Notes: generated by a model from the sequence alone, not told the origin. DNA of 64,000 bases from Hathewaya histolytica (GCF_901482605.1 NZ_LR590481.1:2418001-2482000), one strand, 5' to 3'. Counted from the stretch's first letter, positions 23,185-31,709 are shown. Numbers and translations: made by a program.

Positions 23185-23553
23185 TTATTTTAATTCAACT
23201 GTAGCTCCAACTTCTTCTAATTGAGCTTTCATTTTCTCAGCTTCTTCTTTAGCTATACCTTCTTTTAAAGTCTTAGGTGCGCCATCAACGATGTCTTTAG
23301 CTTCTTTTAAGCCTAATCCAGTTAATTCTCTAACTACTTTTATAACTTTGATTTTTTGTGAACCTGCATTAGCTAATACTACTTCAAATTCAGTTTTTTC
23401 TTCAGCCGCTCCTGCTGCTGCTCCTGCTGCTCCTGCAACTGCTACTGGTGCAGCTGCGCTTACTCCGAATTCCTCTTCGCAAGCTTTTACTAATTCGTTT
23501 AATTCCATAACGCTCATTTCTTTTATAGCTTGAATCATTTCTTCTCTTGTCAT
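23185..23553 (-). CDS. rplL: 50S ribosomal protein L7/L12
   Basis: L7/L12 dimers form the mobile stalk that recruits translational GTPases. The 122-residue protein has an N-terminal dimerisation helix, an Ala/Gly-rich hinge ([20 protein letters not shown], about 33-52) and the C-terminal domain with [15 protein letters not shown]. It follows rplJ by 29 bases and is closed by a strong terminator. Confidence 0.98.
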   Translation of the reverse strand: MTREEMIQAIKEMSVMELNELVKACEEEFGVSAAAPVAVAGAAGAAAGAAEEKTEFEVVLANAGSQKIKVIKVVRELTGLGLKEAKDIVDGAPKTLKEGIAKEEAEKMKAQLEEVGATVELK

Positions 23554-23582
23554 TATAAATACACCTCCAAATTTTCTAAAAA

Positions 23583-24089
23583 CTATTCAGCTGTTTCGCC
23601 TTCTTTTTTCTCTTTAATAGCATTTAATAAGTACGCTAAGTTTGATAGTGGAGCTTTGAAGCTTCCAAGAAGTTTTGCAAGTAAAACTTCTCTTGAAGGA
23701 ATTGTTGCAAGTTCTTTTATGCTGTTTACATCGTAAACTTCGCCTTGAACAATACCTGCTTTTAATTCTAACTTCTTATGGTTCTTAGCAAAATCATTTA
23801 AGATTCTTGCTGGTGCTGTAGGATCTTCATAGCTTATAGCCATAGAAACTGGTCCTGCAAGGTGTTCATTTAACCCTTCTACACCTAACTCTTTTAAAGC
23901 TAATGTAGTTAAAGTGTTTTTGTATACCTTATATTCAACGCCTGCTTCTCTTAATTGTTTTCTTAGCTCAGTATCTTCTTCAACGTTTAACCCTTGATAA
24001 TCTGCAAGGATGATTGCTTGAGCTTTTTCTAACTTGCCCTTAATTTCTTGAACCTTTGCTTCTTTTAATTGTCTGTTTTTATTTAACAC
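23583..24089 (-). CDS. rplJ: 50S ribosomal protein L10 (GTG start)
   Basis: L10 anchors L7/L12 dimers to 23S rRNA; the L10-L12 complex also represses its own mRNA. The product is 168 residues from a GTG at 24089 ([20 protein letters not shown]), with GAGGAGGTG upstream; a GTG at 24107 would place the SD inside the gene. The C-terminal helix that carries L12 is present. A leader attenuator lies just upstream (24131-24240). Confidence 0.95.
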   Translation of the reverse strand: MLNKNRQLKEAKVQEIKGKLEKAQAIILADYQGLNVEEDTELRKQLREAGVEYKVYKNTLTTLALKELGVEGLNEHLAGPVSMAISYEDPTAPARILNDFAKNHKKLELKAGIVQGEVYDVNSIKELATIPSREVLLAKLLGSFKAPLSNLAYLLNAIKEKKEGETAE

Positions 24090-24130
24090 TGTGTGCCACC
24101 TCCTCACAGTTTTACTTATATAAAAATTAA

Positions 24131-24240
24131 AGTCTCTCCGTAGACACGAAGAGACTATATATACATATATATAATTCTTCCTCGGTAGGCGAGTAACCTC
24201 ATTATACTTTAAGCACCTACGGTCTACGGAATAAGCTTTA
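24131..24240 (-). promoter_or_regulatory. L10 leader: autoregulatory attenuator of rplJ-rplL
   Basis: On the minus strand the leader contains GTAGGTG...CGCCTAC, a bulged stem fitting the known L10(L12)4-binding kink-turn helix. It ends in an AGTCTCT/AGAGACT hairpin (24131-24156) followed by TTTAATTTTT. The loop-side segment GTCTACGG (24138-24145) is perfectly complementary to CCGTAGAC (24222-24229) upstream, giving an antiterminator that excludes the terminator stem. This matches the known L10 leader of Firmicutes. Confidence 0.85.
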
Positions 24241-24262
24241 TTCTCTTTTCACAACAGAAATC

Positions 24263-24291
24263 ATTATATCAGATTTCTATAATTAAGTCAA
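24263..24291 (-). promoter_or_regulatory. Strong extended -10 promoter for rplJ-rplL
   Basis: TTGACT, a 17-base spacer and TATAAT with TGA directly before the -10 lie between the rplA stop and the L10 leader. The predicted start near 24256 places the whole attenuator in the transcript. It makes rplJL independent of rplKA. Confidence 0.88.
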
Positions 24292-24297
24292 TATATT

Positions 24298-24996
24298 TTA
24301 TTCAAGGACCTTTACTGGGTTAACCTTTACTCCAGGTCCCATTGTGCTTGAAATTGCTACTGATTTAACATATTGTCCTTTTGCAGCTGATGGTTTAGCT
24401 TTTATAACAGCTTCCATTAAAGCTTTGAAGTTATCTTGTAACTTCTCAGTTCCAAAAGATTTTTTTCCTATTGGAACGTGGATTATAGCAGTTTTATCAA
24501 CTCTATACTCAACTTTACCAGCTTTGATGTCTTTTATAGCTTTTTCAACATCAAATGTAACTGTTCCTGATTTTGGGTTAGGCATTAAACCTTTAGGTCC
24601 AAGAACTCTACCGATTCTACCTACTAATCCCATCATATCTGGTGTAGCAACAGCTATATCAAAATCAAACCAGTTTTCCTTTTGAATTTTTTCAACTAGT
24701 TCTTCAGCTCCTACATAATCTGCACCTGATGCTTCTGCTTCTTTTGCTTTTTCACCTTTAGCAAAAACTAACACTTTAACAGTTTTACCTGTTCCATGAG
24801 GAAGCACAACTGCACCTCTTACTTGTTGGTCAGCATGTCTTGGGTCAACACCAAGTCTTACTGCAAGTTCAATTGTTTCATCAAACTTAGCCTTTGAAGT
24901 TTTGATAGATAGTTCTAAAGCTTCTGCTGGTGTATATAGAGCATTTTTATCAACTAACTTTGCACTCTCTATGTAATTTTTACCTCTTTTTGCCAT
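24298..24996 (-). CDS. rplA: 50S ribosomal protein L1
   Basis: L1 forms the mobile stalk at the E site and represses the L11 operon in many bacteria by binding an mRNA mimic of its rRNA site. The 232-residue protein begins [20 protein letters not shown] and has [20 protein letters not shown] (about 130-149), the signature block. It is 78 bases downstream of rplK and follows an AGGAGG site. A candidate L1-type mRNA element precedes rplK. Confidence 0.97.
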   Translation of the reverse strand: MAKRGKNYIESAKLVDKNALYTPAEALELSIKTSKAKFDETIELAVRLGVDPRHADQQVRGAVVLPHGTGKTVKVLVFAKGEKAKEAEASGADYVGAEELVEKIQKENWFDFDIAVATPDMMGLVGRIGRVLGPKGLMPNPKSGTVTFDVEKAIKDIKAGKVEYRVDKTAIIHVPIGKKSFGTEKLQDNFKALMEAVIKAKPSAAKGQYVKSVAISSTMGPGVKVNPVKVLE

Positions 24997-25074
24997 ACTA
25001 GTGTCCTCCTTTGTGGTATTAACGGTTTTTACCTCCCACTTTTTTCGAAATTAATTTACGAATAAAATTTAAAT

Positions 25075-25500
25075 TTATTCAGTTACTTCTACACCCATAC
25101 TTCTTGCTGTTCCTGCAACCATTTTCATAGCGCTTTCAACAGATGAAGCATTTAAATCAGGCATTTTTATTTCAGCTATTTCTTTTACTTGAGCCATTGT
25201 AATCTTTGCTACCTTTTTCTTGTTTGGCTCAGCTGAACCGCTTTCGATTTTAGCTGCTTTTTTAATTAAAACTGCAGCTGGTGGAGTTTTAAGTATAAAA
25301 CTGAATGATCTATCTTGATATACTGTAATAACAACTGGTATAATCATTCCTGCTTGATTTGCAGTTTTTGCGTTAAACTCCTTTGTGAAAGCCATGATAT
25401 TAACACCGTGCTGTCCTAAAGCTGGACCAACTGGTGGTGCTGGTGTTGCCTTTCCAGCAGGAAGCTGAAGCTTTATCATTCCTGTAACTTTTTTTGCCAT
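25075..25500 (-). CDS. rplK: 50S ribosomal protein L11
   Basis: L11 forms the GTPase-associated centre with 23S rRNA and is required for stringent factor activation. The 141-residue protein begins [25 protein letters not shown], with the thiostrepton-contact prolines, and ends TARSMGVEV. It follows nusG and precedes rplA, the usual order, with GGAGGTG before its ATG. Confidence 0.97.
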   Translation of the reverse strand: MAKKVTGMIKLQLPAGKATPAPPVGPALGQHGVNIMAFTKEFNAKTANQAGMIIPVVITVYQDRSFSFILKTPPAAVLIKKAAKIESGSAEPNKKKVAKITMAQVKEIAEIKMPDLNASSVESAMKMVAGTARSMGVEVTE

Positions 25501-25520
25501 GAGTTTACACCTCCTGAAAT

Positions 25521-25550
25521 GTGGTAATGCGGATTATTACATCCTCCCAC
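25521..25550 (-). promoter_or_regulatory. Candidate L1-binding leader element before rplK
   Basis: The minus strand can fold GTGG-GA-GGAT, a short loop, then ATCC-GCATTA-CCAC: two short helices separated by an asymmetric internal loop. This resembles the L1 site on 23S rRNA and the L1 mimics reported in L11-operon leaders. It ends about 20 bases before the rplK start codon. Inferred from shape, not from a search. Confidence 0.55.
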
Positions 25551-25582
25551 TTATTATAAGACTTAAGTCTTATATAAGTACC

Positions 25583-26113
25583 TTACTCTAAATTTTTTAT
25601 TTGGTTAAATTCAAGTTCAACAGGTGTTTCCCTGCCAAACATATTAACTAAACCTTTTATTTTTTGTTTTTCAAAGTTTATTTCTTTGATAACAGCCACA
25701 TGGTTTTCTAATGGACCATATGTAATCTCAACACTTTCCCCTATTTTAAAGTCAACTTCTATTTGTGTCTTTTCAACTATGCCCATTGTTTTAACTTCTT
25801 CTTCAGTTAGGGGAACTGGTTTATTTGGCTCGGGTCCTACGAATCCTGTGACTCCTCTAGTATTTCTAACAACATACCAAGATTCCTCATTCATAACCAT
25901 TTTAACCATTACGTAGCCTGGAAAAACTTTTTTTAAAGTAACTTTTTTCTTACCATCTTTTAATTCAACTTGTTCTTCCACTGGAACCTGTATATCATAG
26001 ATATACTCTTGTAAGCTTCTATTTTCAACAACTTTTTCTATATTAGCTTTTACCTTATTTTCATAACCAGAGTATGTATGAACTACATACCATTTTACTT
26101 TATTTTCATCCAT
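25583..26113 (-). CDS. nusG: Transcription termination/antitermination factor NusG
   Basis: NusG binds the RNA polymerase clamp and couples to ribosomes or Rho. The 176-residue protein begins MDENKVKWYVVHTYSGYENK (NGN domain, FPGYVMVKMVMNEESWYVV at about 65-83) and has a C-terminal KOW domain (GESVEITYGPLENHVAVIKE). Its only good SD (AAAGGAGG, 26156-26163) is 42 bases from the ATG, bridged by a GGGAC/GTCCC hairpin. No alternative ATG, GTG or TTG exists between SD and start. Confidence 0.96.
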   Translation of the reverse strand: MDENKVKWYVVHTYSGYENKVKANIEKVVENRSLQEYIYDIQVPVEEQVELKDGKKKVTLKKVFPGYVMVKMVMNEESWYVVRNTRGVTGFVGPEPNKPVPLTEEEVKTMGIVEKTQIEVDFKIGESVEITYGPLENHVAVIKEINFEKQKIKGLVNMFGRETPVELEFNQIKNLE

Positions 26114-26120
26114 ATCAAAA

Positions 26121-26163
26121 GGGACTTTTATGTTTACATTAGATAACCGTCCCTGCCTCCTTT
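26121..26163 (-). promoter_or_regulatory. nusG: Hairpin-bridged ribosome-binding site of nusG
   Basis: SD AAAGGAGG at 26156-26163 is followed after 2 bases by GGGAC (26149-26153) that pairs with GTCCC (26121-26125); the ATG follows 7 bases later. If the hairpin forms, the effective SD-to-start spacing is about 9 bases, near ideal. The loop holds a minimal ATG-TAA out of frame with nusG. Confidence 0.6.
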
Positions 26164-26178
26164 GAATATCTAATAATC

Positions 26179-26403
26179 TTATTTAAAAATCAGCTTATAT
26201 AAGTTTACAAACACAGCATCTAGTGTACCTACAAGTACCATGTATAAAATACAAAAACTAACAACTGCTGCTGTAGCCTTTTTAACGTCTTTTTTTGGGG
26301 CCCATGTAATTCTTTTAAATTCAGCTTTTAGCCCTCTAAAAAAATTTATGAAACCTTTGTTGTTAGAGGATATTTCATTTTTACCTTTTTCATTATTAGA
26401 CAT
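26179..26403 (-). CDS. secE: Preprotein translocase subunit SecE
   Basis: SecE clamps SecY in the translocon. The 74-residue protein is the short Gram-positive form: a cytoplasmic amphipathic part (INFFRGLKAEFKRITWAPKK, about 20-39) and one membrane segment (about 45-68). I choose the ATG at 26403 (MSNNEKGKNE) behind a GGGGATGTGA site; the ORF extends to 26430. It lies between rpmG and nusG as usual. Confidence 0.94.
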   Translation of the reverse strand: MSNNEKGKNEISSNNKGFINFFRGLKAEFKRITWAPKKDVKKATAAVVSFCILYMVLVGTLDAVFVNLYKLIFK

Positions 26404-26443
26404 TATATTCACATCCCCAAAAATATTCAAAGAAAAGTGTTAA

Positions 26444-26593
26444 CTATTTAGTTTCTTTGTGTAATGTATGTTTATGACAGAACTTGCAATACTTATTGAT
26501 TTCAATTCTCTCAGGGTTATTTTTCTTGTTTTTCATTGAGCTATAGTTTCTTTGCTTGCAATCTGAACATGCTAATGTTACTTTAACTCTCAT
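26444..26593 (-). CDS. rpmG: 50S ribosomal protein L33, zinc-binding form
   Basis: This 49-residue protein reads [19 protein letters not shown] and ends with [15 protein letters not shown]. The two CxxC pairs (C9/C12 and C36/C39) mark the zinc-dependent C+ form. The position immediately before secE is conserved. It is short enough to escape automatic ORF calls; an AGGAGGTG site precedes the ATG at 26593. Confidence 0.95.
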   Translation of the reverse strand: MRVKVTLACSDCKQRNYSSMKNKKNNPERIEINKYCKFCHKHTLHKETK

Positions 26594-26732
26594 TTGCTGC
26601 ACCTCCTACCCTTGAACAAAGTGTTTTTCTTCTAGGTTACTTAAATAATTTATCATAACTTAATACACATGTCAACAAAGTATAGTACTATGATATTTGT
26701 TATGTAGTATAACTTCTGGATTATTTTAACTC

Positions 26733-26768
26733 TTAATAGGACTGGTGTTAATTTACCAGTCCTATTAA
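26733..26768 (-). terminator. 14-bp perfect inverted repeat between tuf copy 2 and rpmG
   Basis: TTAATAGGACTGGT, an 8-base loop and its exact complement lie about 40 bases past the tuf stop. No T tract follows on either strand, so it may be a processing or mRNA-stability hairpin or a weak terminator. Confidence 0.5.
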
Positions 26769-26781
26769 TAAAGATAAATTA

Positions 26782-28018
26782 CAATATTATTTATAAAACT
26801 TTTTAACTATTCGATTATTGTAGTAACAACACCTGATCCTACTGTTCTTCCGCCTTCTCTTATAGCGAATCTTAATCCTTCTTCCATTGCTACTTTTGTA
26901 ATTAATTCTACATTCATATCAATGTGATCCCCAGGCATTACCATTTCTACTCCGTCTGGTAATTGGATTGATCCTGTAACGTCTGTTGTTCTGAAGTAGA
27001 ATTGTGGTCTATATCCATTAAAGAATGGTGTATGTCTTCCACCTTCTTCTTTCTTTAATACGTATACTTGACCTACAAATTTTCTATGAGGTTTTACTGT
27101 TCCTGGTTTTGAAAGTACTTGACCTCTCTGTACGTCTGTTCTTTGTACTCCTCTTAGTAATGCTCCGATATTATCTCCAGCCATTGCTTGATCTAATAAC
27201 TTTCTGAACATTTCTACTCCTGTACATACTACTTTCTTAGACTCATCGCTTAATCCTACGATTTCGATTTCATCTCCAACTTTTACTATTCCTCTTTCAA
27301 CTCTTCCTGTTACAACTGTTCCTCTTCCTGTGATTGTGAATACGTCTTCTATTGGCATTAAGAAGTCTTTTTCTGTATCTCTTTCTGGAGTTGGAATGTA
27401 TGCATCTATTTCATCCATTAAGTCTAATATGCATTTTGTCTTTTCATCATTTTCTAAGTTGTTTATTGCTTCTAATGCTGATCCTGTTACGATCGGTGCA
27501 CCGTCTCCATCAAATCCATATTCGCTTAATAATTCTCTGATTTCCATTTCTACTAATTCTAATAGTTCTGGATCATCTACCATGTCAGCTTTGTTTAAGA
27601 ATACTACTATATGTTGTACCCCTACTCTTGATGCTAGTAGAATGTGCTCTCTTGTTTGTGGCATTGGACCATCTGCTGCTGATACAACTAAGATAGCTCC
27701 ATCCATTTGTGCTGCACCTGTGATCATGTTCTTAACGTAGTCTGCGTGTCCTGGACAGTCAACGTGTGCATAGTGTCTGTTGTCTGTTTGGTATTCTACG
27801 TGTGATGTATTGATTGTGATTCCTCTTTCTCTTTCTTCTGGTGCTTTATCGATTTCATCATATTTTGATGCTTCTGCATACCCTTTTTGTGCTAGCACTA
27901 AAGTGATTGCTGCTGTTAATGTTGTTTTACCATGGTCTACGTGTCCTATTGTTCCTATATTTACGTGCGGTTTATTTCTTTCAAATTTAGCTTTTGACAT
28001 TGTTTTTTTCCTCCTTTT
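26782..28018 (-). repeat. 1.24-kb duplicated tuf segment, copy 2
   Basis: Identical by eye to 10727-11963. The repeat covers the gene, its SD and about 25 bases of 3' sequence. Such identity between two tuf copies in one genome is normally maintained by gene conversion. Confidence 0.9.
26807..28000 (-). CDS. tuf: Elongation factor Tu (copy 2, tRNA-Thr linked)
   Basis: The second EF-Tu gene encodes the same 397-residue protein as copy 1 with the same GTPase motifs. The ATG at 28000 is used; an 11-residue in-frame extension upstream contains the SD and is not conserved. Unlike copy 1 it stands apart from fusA, downstream of tRNA-Thr and a strong promoter at 28257-28285, so the two copies can be expressed independently. 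Confidence 0.97.
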   Translation of the reverse strand: MSKAKFERNKPHVNIGTIGHVDHGKTTLTAAITLVLAQKGYAEASKYDEIDKAPEERERGITINTSHVEYQTDNRHYAHVDCPGHADYVKNMITGAAQMDGAILVVSAADGPMPQTREHILLASRVGVQHIVVFLNKADMVDDPELLELVEMEIRELLSEYGFDGDGAPIVTGSALEAINNLENDEKTKCILDLMDEIDAYIPTPERDTEKDFLMPIEDVFTITGRGTVVTGRVERGIVKVGDEIEIVGLSDESKKVVCTGVEMFRKLLDQAMAGDNIGALLRGVQRTDVQRGQVLSKPGTVKPHRKFVGQVYVLKKEEGGRHTPFFNGYRPQFYFRTTDVTGSIQLPDGVEMVMPGDHIDMNVELITKVAMEEGLRFAIREGGRTVGSGVVTTIIE

Positions 28019-28089
28019 ATATAAAATACACAAGTTATTTTTCTTTTAATAAACTCATCCTGGTGTGTTGTATATAAAAACAAAGCACT

Positions 28090-28165
28090 TGGAGCCCACG
28101 ATCGGGATTGAACCGACGACCTCCACCTTACCAAGGTGACGCTCTACCGACTGAGCTACATGGGC
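28090..28165 (-). tRNA. tRNA-Thr (GGT)
   Basis: Cloverleaf of 76 nt including an encoded CCA. The acceptor stem begins GCCCATG and pairs with CGTGGGC; the anticodon stem-loop is TCACC-TTGGTAA-GGTGG with anticodon GGT. The T arm contains GGTTCAATCC. It lies 90 bases before tuf copy 2 and probably shares its transcript. Confidence 0.95.
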
Positions 28166-28256
28166 TTATATTAAGTTCTATTAGAGTAATCCTGCCCTTT
28201 TTAATATTTTAATATAAACACAGAGATGAGTTAAATTATATCACAACTAGTTATTA

Positions 28257-28285
28257 ATTTTACTCCCTTTGTTCACTCTTGTCAA
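28257..28285 (-). promoter_or_regulatory. Strong promoter for tRNA-Thr and tuf copy 2
   Basis: TTGACA, 17 bases and TAAAAT lie upstream of tRNA-Thr on the minus strand. A second extended -10 (TGATATAAT, -10 hexamer at 28235-28240) lies about 22 bases downstream, suggesting tandem starts as in stable RNA genes. Confidence 0.82.
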
Positions 28286-28293
28286 TAATTAAA

Positions 28294-28944
28294 TCATTTT
28301 TTAAATAAACATTTTTCTAATTTTCTTTTTACCCTTTGAAGGGCATTATCAATAGACTTTGCATGCCTATCTAAATCACAAGCTATCTCCTGATATGATT
28401 TTCCATCAAGATAAGACATCAAAACTTCCAATTCTAAATCAGAAAGGACTCCACTTATCTCTTTTTCCATAGAGCTTACTTCTTCTCTACTAATAATAAG
28501 TTCTTCAGGATTGGTTACCTTTAGACTTGATAAAACATCTATTAAAGTCCTATCAGATTCCTCATCGTATATAGGTTTGTTTAAAGATACATATGTATTA
28601 AGTGGTATATGTTTTTGTCTTGTGGCAGTCTTGATGGCGGTAATTATTTGCCTGGTTACACATAACTCAGCAAAAGCCTTAAAGGACGCTAATTTATCAG
28701 GTTTAAAATCCCTTATAGCTTTGTATAAGCCTATCATTCCCTCTTGATATATATCTTCTTTATCAGCACCTATAAGGAAATATGCTTTAGACTTTGATTT
28801 AACAAAATTTTCATATTTATTTATTAAGTACTCTTGAGCAGATTTGTCACCATTTTTAGCTTCCAAAACCACTTCTTCATCTAACATATTTTCAAATTGT
28901 TTTTCCATCATATCCCGTCCCACAAAATTAAACAAATTATTCAC
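28294..28944 (-). CDS. sigH: RNA polymerase sigma-H factor (SigH)
   Basis: SigH directs early stationary-phase and sporulation transcription in Firmicutes. The 216-residue protein has region 2 with FLIGADKEDIYQEGMIGLYK, the conserved ITAIKTATRQKHIPLN block, and a region 4 helix-turn-helix ending SIDNALQRVKRKLEK. Start is taken as GTG at 28944, with GGAGG 7 bases upstream; the frame extends to 28977 in GTG/TTG codons. It precedes tRNA-Thr/tuf and follows rae1. Confidence 0.95.
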   Translation of the reverse strand: MNNLFNFVGRDMMEKQFENMLDEEVVLEAKNGDKSAQEYLINKYENFVKSKSKAYFLIGADKEDIYQEGMIGLYKAIRDFKPDKLASFKAFAELCVTRQIITAIKTATRQKHIPLNTYVSLNKPIYDEESDRTLIDVLSSLKVTNPEELIISREEVSSMEKEISGVLSDLELEVLMSYLDGKSYQEIACDLDRHAKSIDNALQRVKRKLEKCLFKK

Positions 28945-28982
28945 ACCCATCCCTCCAACACCAACACACGAATTCAAATTAC

Positions 28983-29010
28983 ATTATACAACATACATTT
29001 TTTTAGTCAA
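28983..29010 (-). promoter_or_regulatory. Sigma-A promoter for sigH
   Basis: TTGACT, a 16-base spacer and a perfect TATAAT are found just upstream of the sigH SD, overlapping the end region of rae1. It gives sigH a vegetative promoter in addition to any read-through. Confidence 0.78.
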
Positions 29011-29016
29011 TATAAC

Positions 29017-29526
29017 TCATTCACTTCTTCTTATTTTCTCTAACACATTTATAATGTCCTCTTCTAACTCATCTTCTATCAAATTCCTTTGCTCTGCATA
29101 GTTTGAATTAATCTTGTTTGTAATTCTATTATTTATTTGGTTTATTTCATGATAAAACTCTATTGATGACTTCCTAGTTGCTCCTCTTTGAAATATTAAT
29201 TGTTGTTCTAATGAATCCGAAGTTACAACGCATACATCTAACTTTCTCCCAACCTCATTTACAGATCTCTCTATGTAACTATCAGCTGTCTCTCCATTTT
29301 TAGTAAAAATTATAATTAGATTACCAATTCTTTCTTTGTACTCAAGCGCACCCTTTACAAGATGAGCATCAAACACAAGGAATATTTTATGCCCTTTATA
29401 TGAAGCATAATTTTGCAAGATATCTATTAATTTCTGTCTTGCTCCTTCAAAATTGTCTTTTTTTATTTTAGATAAGTTTGGCCAGCTATTTATAACATTA
29501 TAACCATCTACGAAGATTATTTTCAC
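29017..29526 (-). CDS. rae1: Rae1/YacP-type NYN-domain ribonuclease
   Basis: The 169-residue protein is an NYN/PIN-like domain of the YacP family; B. subtilis Rae1 enters the ribosomal A site and cleaves certain mRNAs. The N-terminal IIFVDGYNVINSWP carries the first acidic active-site residue; FLVFDAHLVKGA and FTKNGETADSYIER supply the others. The start codon overlaps the rlmB stop by 4 bases, and the order mrnC-rlmB-rae1-sigH is conserved in Firmicutes. Confidence 0.9.
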   Translation of the reverse strand: MKIIFVDGYNVINSWPNLSKIKKDNFEGARQKLIDILQNYASYKGHKIFLVFDAHLVKGALEYKERIGNLIIIFTKNGETADSYIERSVNEVGRKLDVCVVTSDSLEQQLIFQRGATRKSSIEFYHEINQINNRITNKINSNYAEQRNLIEDELEEDIINVLEKIRRSE

Positions 29527-30362
29527 TTTTTATCACGGCTGATTTTTTGTTTTAATATTTCATACATAACTATGCCCCCTGCCACGGAAGCATTCAAGGA
29601 GTTGATTCTACCAACCATCGGAATCTTAACCAACACATCACACTTTTCTTTAGTGTGTTTAGACATACCTTTTCCCTCACTACCTATCACAATAGCTACT
29701 GACCCTTCATAGTTTACTTCATTACAGTATGATTTTCCTAGAATATCTGTACCATAAACCCATACGCCATTATTTTTCAGCTCATCTATGCAGGAATTCA
29801 AATTTGTAACTTTTGCTATCTTCATGTGCTCTACAGCTCCAGCCGATGTTTTATACACAATTGGTGTTACCCCTACATTTCTTCGCTTAGGAATTATTAT
29901 GCCATGCGCTCCACAAACTTCGGCAGTTCTGACTATAGACCCTAAATTATGAGGATCCTCAATTTCATCTAAGAGTATTATAAATGGATCTTCATTTTTT
30001 TCTTTAGCATAGTTTAAAATTTCCTCTACAGTGGAATATTCAAAATCGGTAGTAACTGCAATAACACCTTGATGGATTTTGGTCTCAGACATGGAATCTA
30101 ACTTCTTTTTATCAACCTCTTTAATAACAACTTTTTTTTCTTTAGCTATCCTAATTATATTTTTTATAGAACCGCTAATCTCACCTTTAGAAATCAATAT
30201 ATATTCTATAGTCTTTTCACCTTTTAAAAGTTCACTTACAGCATTTCTTCCTTCAACTATATTTCCAGAAATTATATTATCCACTTTTCTATTTTCATTT
30301 TTAACATTACTATCTTTTGTCTTATTTTTAATTCTATTTTGCTTATTCTTTTTATTTATCAT
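29523..30362 (-). CDS. rlmB: 23S rRNA 2'-O-methyltransferase RlmB (TrmH family)
   Basis: SPOUT-class methyltransferase expected to modify the ribose of 23S G2251. The 279-residue protein begins with ~35 Lys/Asn-rich residues (unusual extension), then the L30e-like substrate domain (IVEGRNAVSELLKG), then the catalytic knot with DEIEDPHNLGSIVRTAE, GSEGKGM and RINSLNASVAGGIVMYE motifs. It lies between mrnC and rae1. Confidence 0.93.
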   Translation of the reverse strand: MINKKNKQNRIKNKTKDSNVKNENRKVDNIISGNIVEGRNAVSELLKGEKTIEYILISKGEISGSIKNIIRIAKEKKVVIKEVDKKKLDSMSETKIHQGVIAVTTDFEYSTVEEILNYAKEKNEDPFIILLDEIEDPHNLGSIVRTAEVCGAHGIIIPKRRNVGVTPIVYKTSAGAVEHMKIAKVTNLNSCIDELKNNGVWVYGTDILGKSYCNEVNYEGSVAIVIGSEGKGMSKHTKEKCDVLVKIPMVGRINSLNASVAGGIVMYEILKQKISRDKK

Positions 30363-30381
30363 GTATATACCTCTTCAACCT

Positions 30382-30786
30382 TTATTTCTCTATTTTATCT
30401 AGTAGTTCTTTTAACCTATCTTCTTCGCCTGTAATATATAGATATCCTACTAATGCCTCAAAACCTGTTGCCATCTTATAATCTATAAGATCTGCATTTT
30501 TAGGAATAGTATAACTTTTAGTATTTCTGGCTCTTTTAAATATTGACATTTCTTCCTCATTTAATTCATCTAAAAGCTTTTTAACAAATTCACTTTGTGC
30601 TTTTGCTTTTACATATTCTATACTTTTTAAATGAAGTTTATGAGCATTCATATCCATGTTATTTTTAATCATATATGCTCTAATTACAACTTCGTATACA
30701 GCATCTCCTATGTATGCTAAAACTAATGGATTTAAAAAAGCTGCTTCCCTCTTGCTTAATTTTGTATCAAATAAACTTAAATTCAT
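30382..30786 (-). CDS. mrnC: Mini-ribonuclease III (MrnC)
   Basis: Mini-III is a homodimeric RNase III catalytic domain without the dsRNA-binding domain; in B. subtilis it matures both ends of 23S rRNA. The 134-residue protein contains LAYIGDAVYEVVIRAYM (active-site helix) and NADLIDYKMATGFEALVGYLY (second acidic motif). The rRNA operons in this window show long flanking stems of the sort it would process. It lies upstream of rlmB. Confidence 0.93.
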   Translation of the reverse strand: MNLSLFDTKLSKREAAFLNPLVLAYIGDAVYEVVIRAYMIKNNMDMNAHKLHLKSIEYVKAKAQSEFVKKLLDELNEEEMSIFKRARNTKSYTIPKNADLIDYKMATGFEALVGYLYITGEEDRLKELLDKIEK

Positions 30787-30873
30787 AAACTTTTCTCCCA
30801 GATTATAATATAATGTTCTTATAAACCTAATTCTTACAATAGTTTATTTTTACCTGTATGTCAAGTTAAGAAG

Positions 30874-30909
30874 AAATTAAAAATCCCCCTTTTTTTCAAA
30901 AGGGGGGAT
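30874..30909 (-). terminator. Intrinsic terminator after rpsD
   Basis: Minus strand: ATCCCCCCTTTT, GAAA loop, AAAAGGGGGAT, then TTTTTAATTT. Strong GC stem and T tract between rpsD and mrnC. Confidence 0.88.
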
Positions 30910-31019
30910 GTGTAGGATTGAGATTAATTTAATATTTTTCATGGCTATACGGTAATTGTAAAAACAATTTTTGCGACAATTTATAAATTAGTTAACAGTT
31001 TATGCAAATGAGCTAAACA

Positions 31020-31613
31020 TTATTTAGAGTATAATTCAACTACTAATTGTTCATTAGCTTCAACAGGTATCTCTTCTCTTTCAGGTAATCTTATAAGTTT
31101 ACCTGAAAATGAATTTACATCTGTCTCAATGTAAGAAACCGCAAATTTAGAAAGCTCCTGGAAATTTTCTGAGAACATTTGATTTTTTCTAGACTTCTCT
31201 CTTAATGATATTTCATCGCCAATTGCAACCTCAAATGATGGTATATCTACCTTTTTACCATTTACAAGAATATGACCATGAGTAACCATTTGTCTTGATT
31301 GTCTAATAGAATTAGCAAATCCCATTCTGTATACTAAGTTATCTAATCTGCACTCTAAAGTTTTTAAAAGTGCATCACCAGTAACTCCTCTACTCTTCAT
31401 TGCTCTGTCTACGTATCTTGAGAATTGTTTTTCTAAAATCCCATAATAAGCTTTAATCTTTTGCTTTTCTAAAAGCTGCTTACCATAGTCAGAAAGTTTT
31501 CTCCCTGCTCTACTATTTTCCTTTGTTGCTCTCTTCATTGCCTTTGGATGTCCTGTTACATTTACACCCAATCTTCTACATAACTTAAATCTTGGCCCTG
31601 TATATCTTGCCAT
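31020..31613 (-). CDS. rpsD: 30S ribosomal protein S4, cysteine-poor paralogue
   Basis: S4 is a primary 16S-binding protein. The 197-residue protein reads [20 protein letters not shown] at its start and lacks the four-cysteine zinc knuckle of C+ S4 proteins, having a single Cys in that region. The S4 RNA-binding domain ([20 protein letters not shown], then [15 protein letters not shown]) is intact. It lies alone between cysS and mrnC rather than in an alpha operon. The start ATG at 31613 has AAGGAGG. A Fur-family box overlaps its promoter. Confidence 0.95.
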   Translation of the reverse strand: MARYTGPRFKLCRRLGVNVTGHPKAMKRATKENSRAGRKLSDYGKQLLEKQKIKAYYGILEKQFSRYVDRAMKSRGVTGDALLKTLECRLDNLVYRMGFANSIRQSRQMVTHGHILVNGKKVDIPSFEVAIGDEISLREKSRKNQMFSENFQELSKFAVSYIETDVNSFSGKLIRLPEREEIPVEANEQLVVELYSK

Positions 31614-31636
31614 AGTTAGCCTCCTTATAGCTTTAT

Positions 31637-31665
31637 AATAATGTTTGCCGCGATAATACATTATT
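31637..31665 (-). promoter_or_regulatory. Hairpin in the short rpsD leader
   Basis: AATAATGT/ACATTATT (8 bp, 13-base loop) forms about 10 bases upstream of the rpsD SD in a predicted leader of ~60 nt. It could be an S4 autoregulatory site or simple mRNA structure. Confidence 0.4.
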
Positions 31666-31680
31666 TCTGCCAATGAAAAG

Positions 31681-31709
31681 ATTATATCATAAAGTATATT
31701 TATTGAAAA
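31681..31709 (-). promoter_or_regulatory. Promoter of the rpsD paralogue
   Basis: Minus strand: TTTTCA, 17-base spacer, TATAAT with TGA before the -10 (extended -10). The poor -35 lies inside the Fur-type box, so metal-bound repressor would block polymerase directly. Confidence 0.75.
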
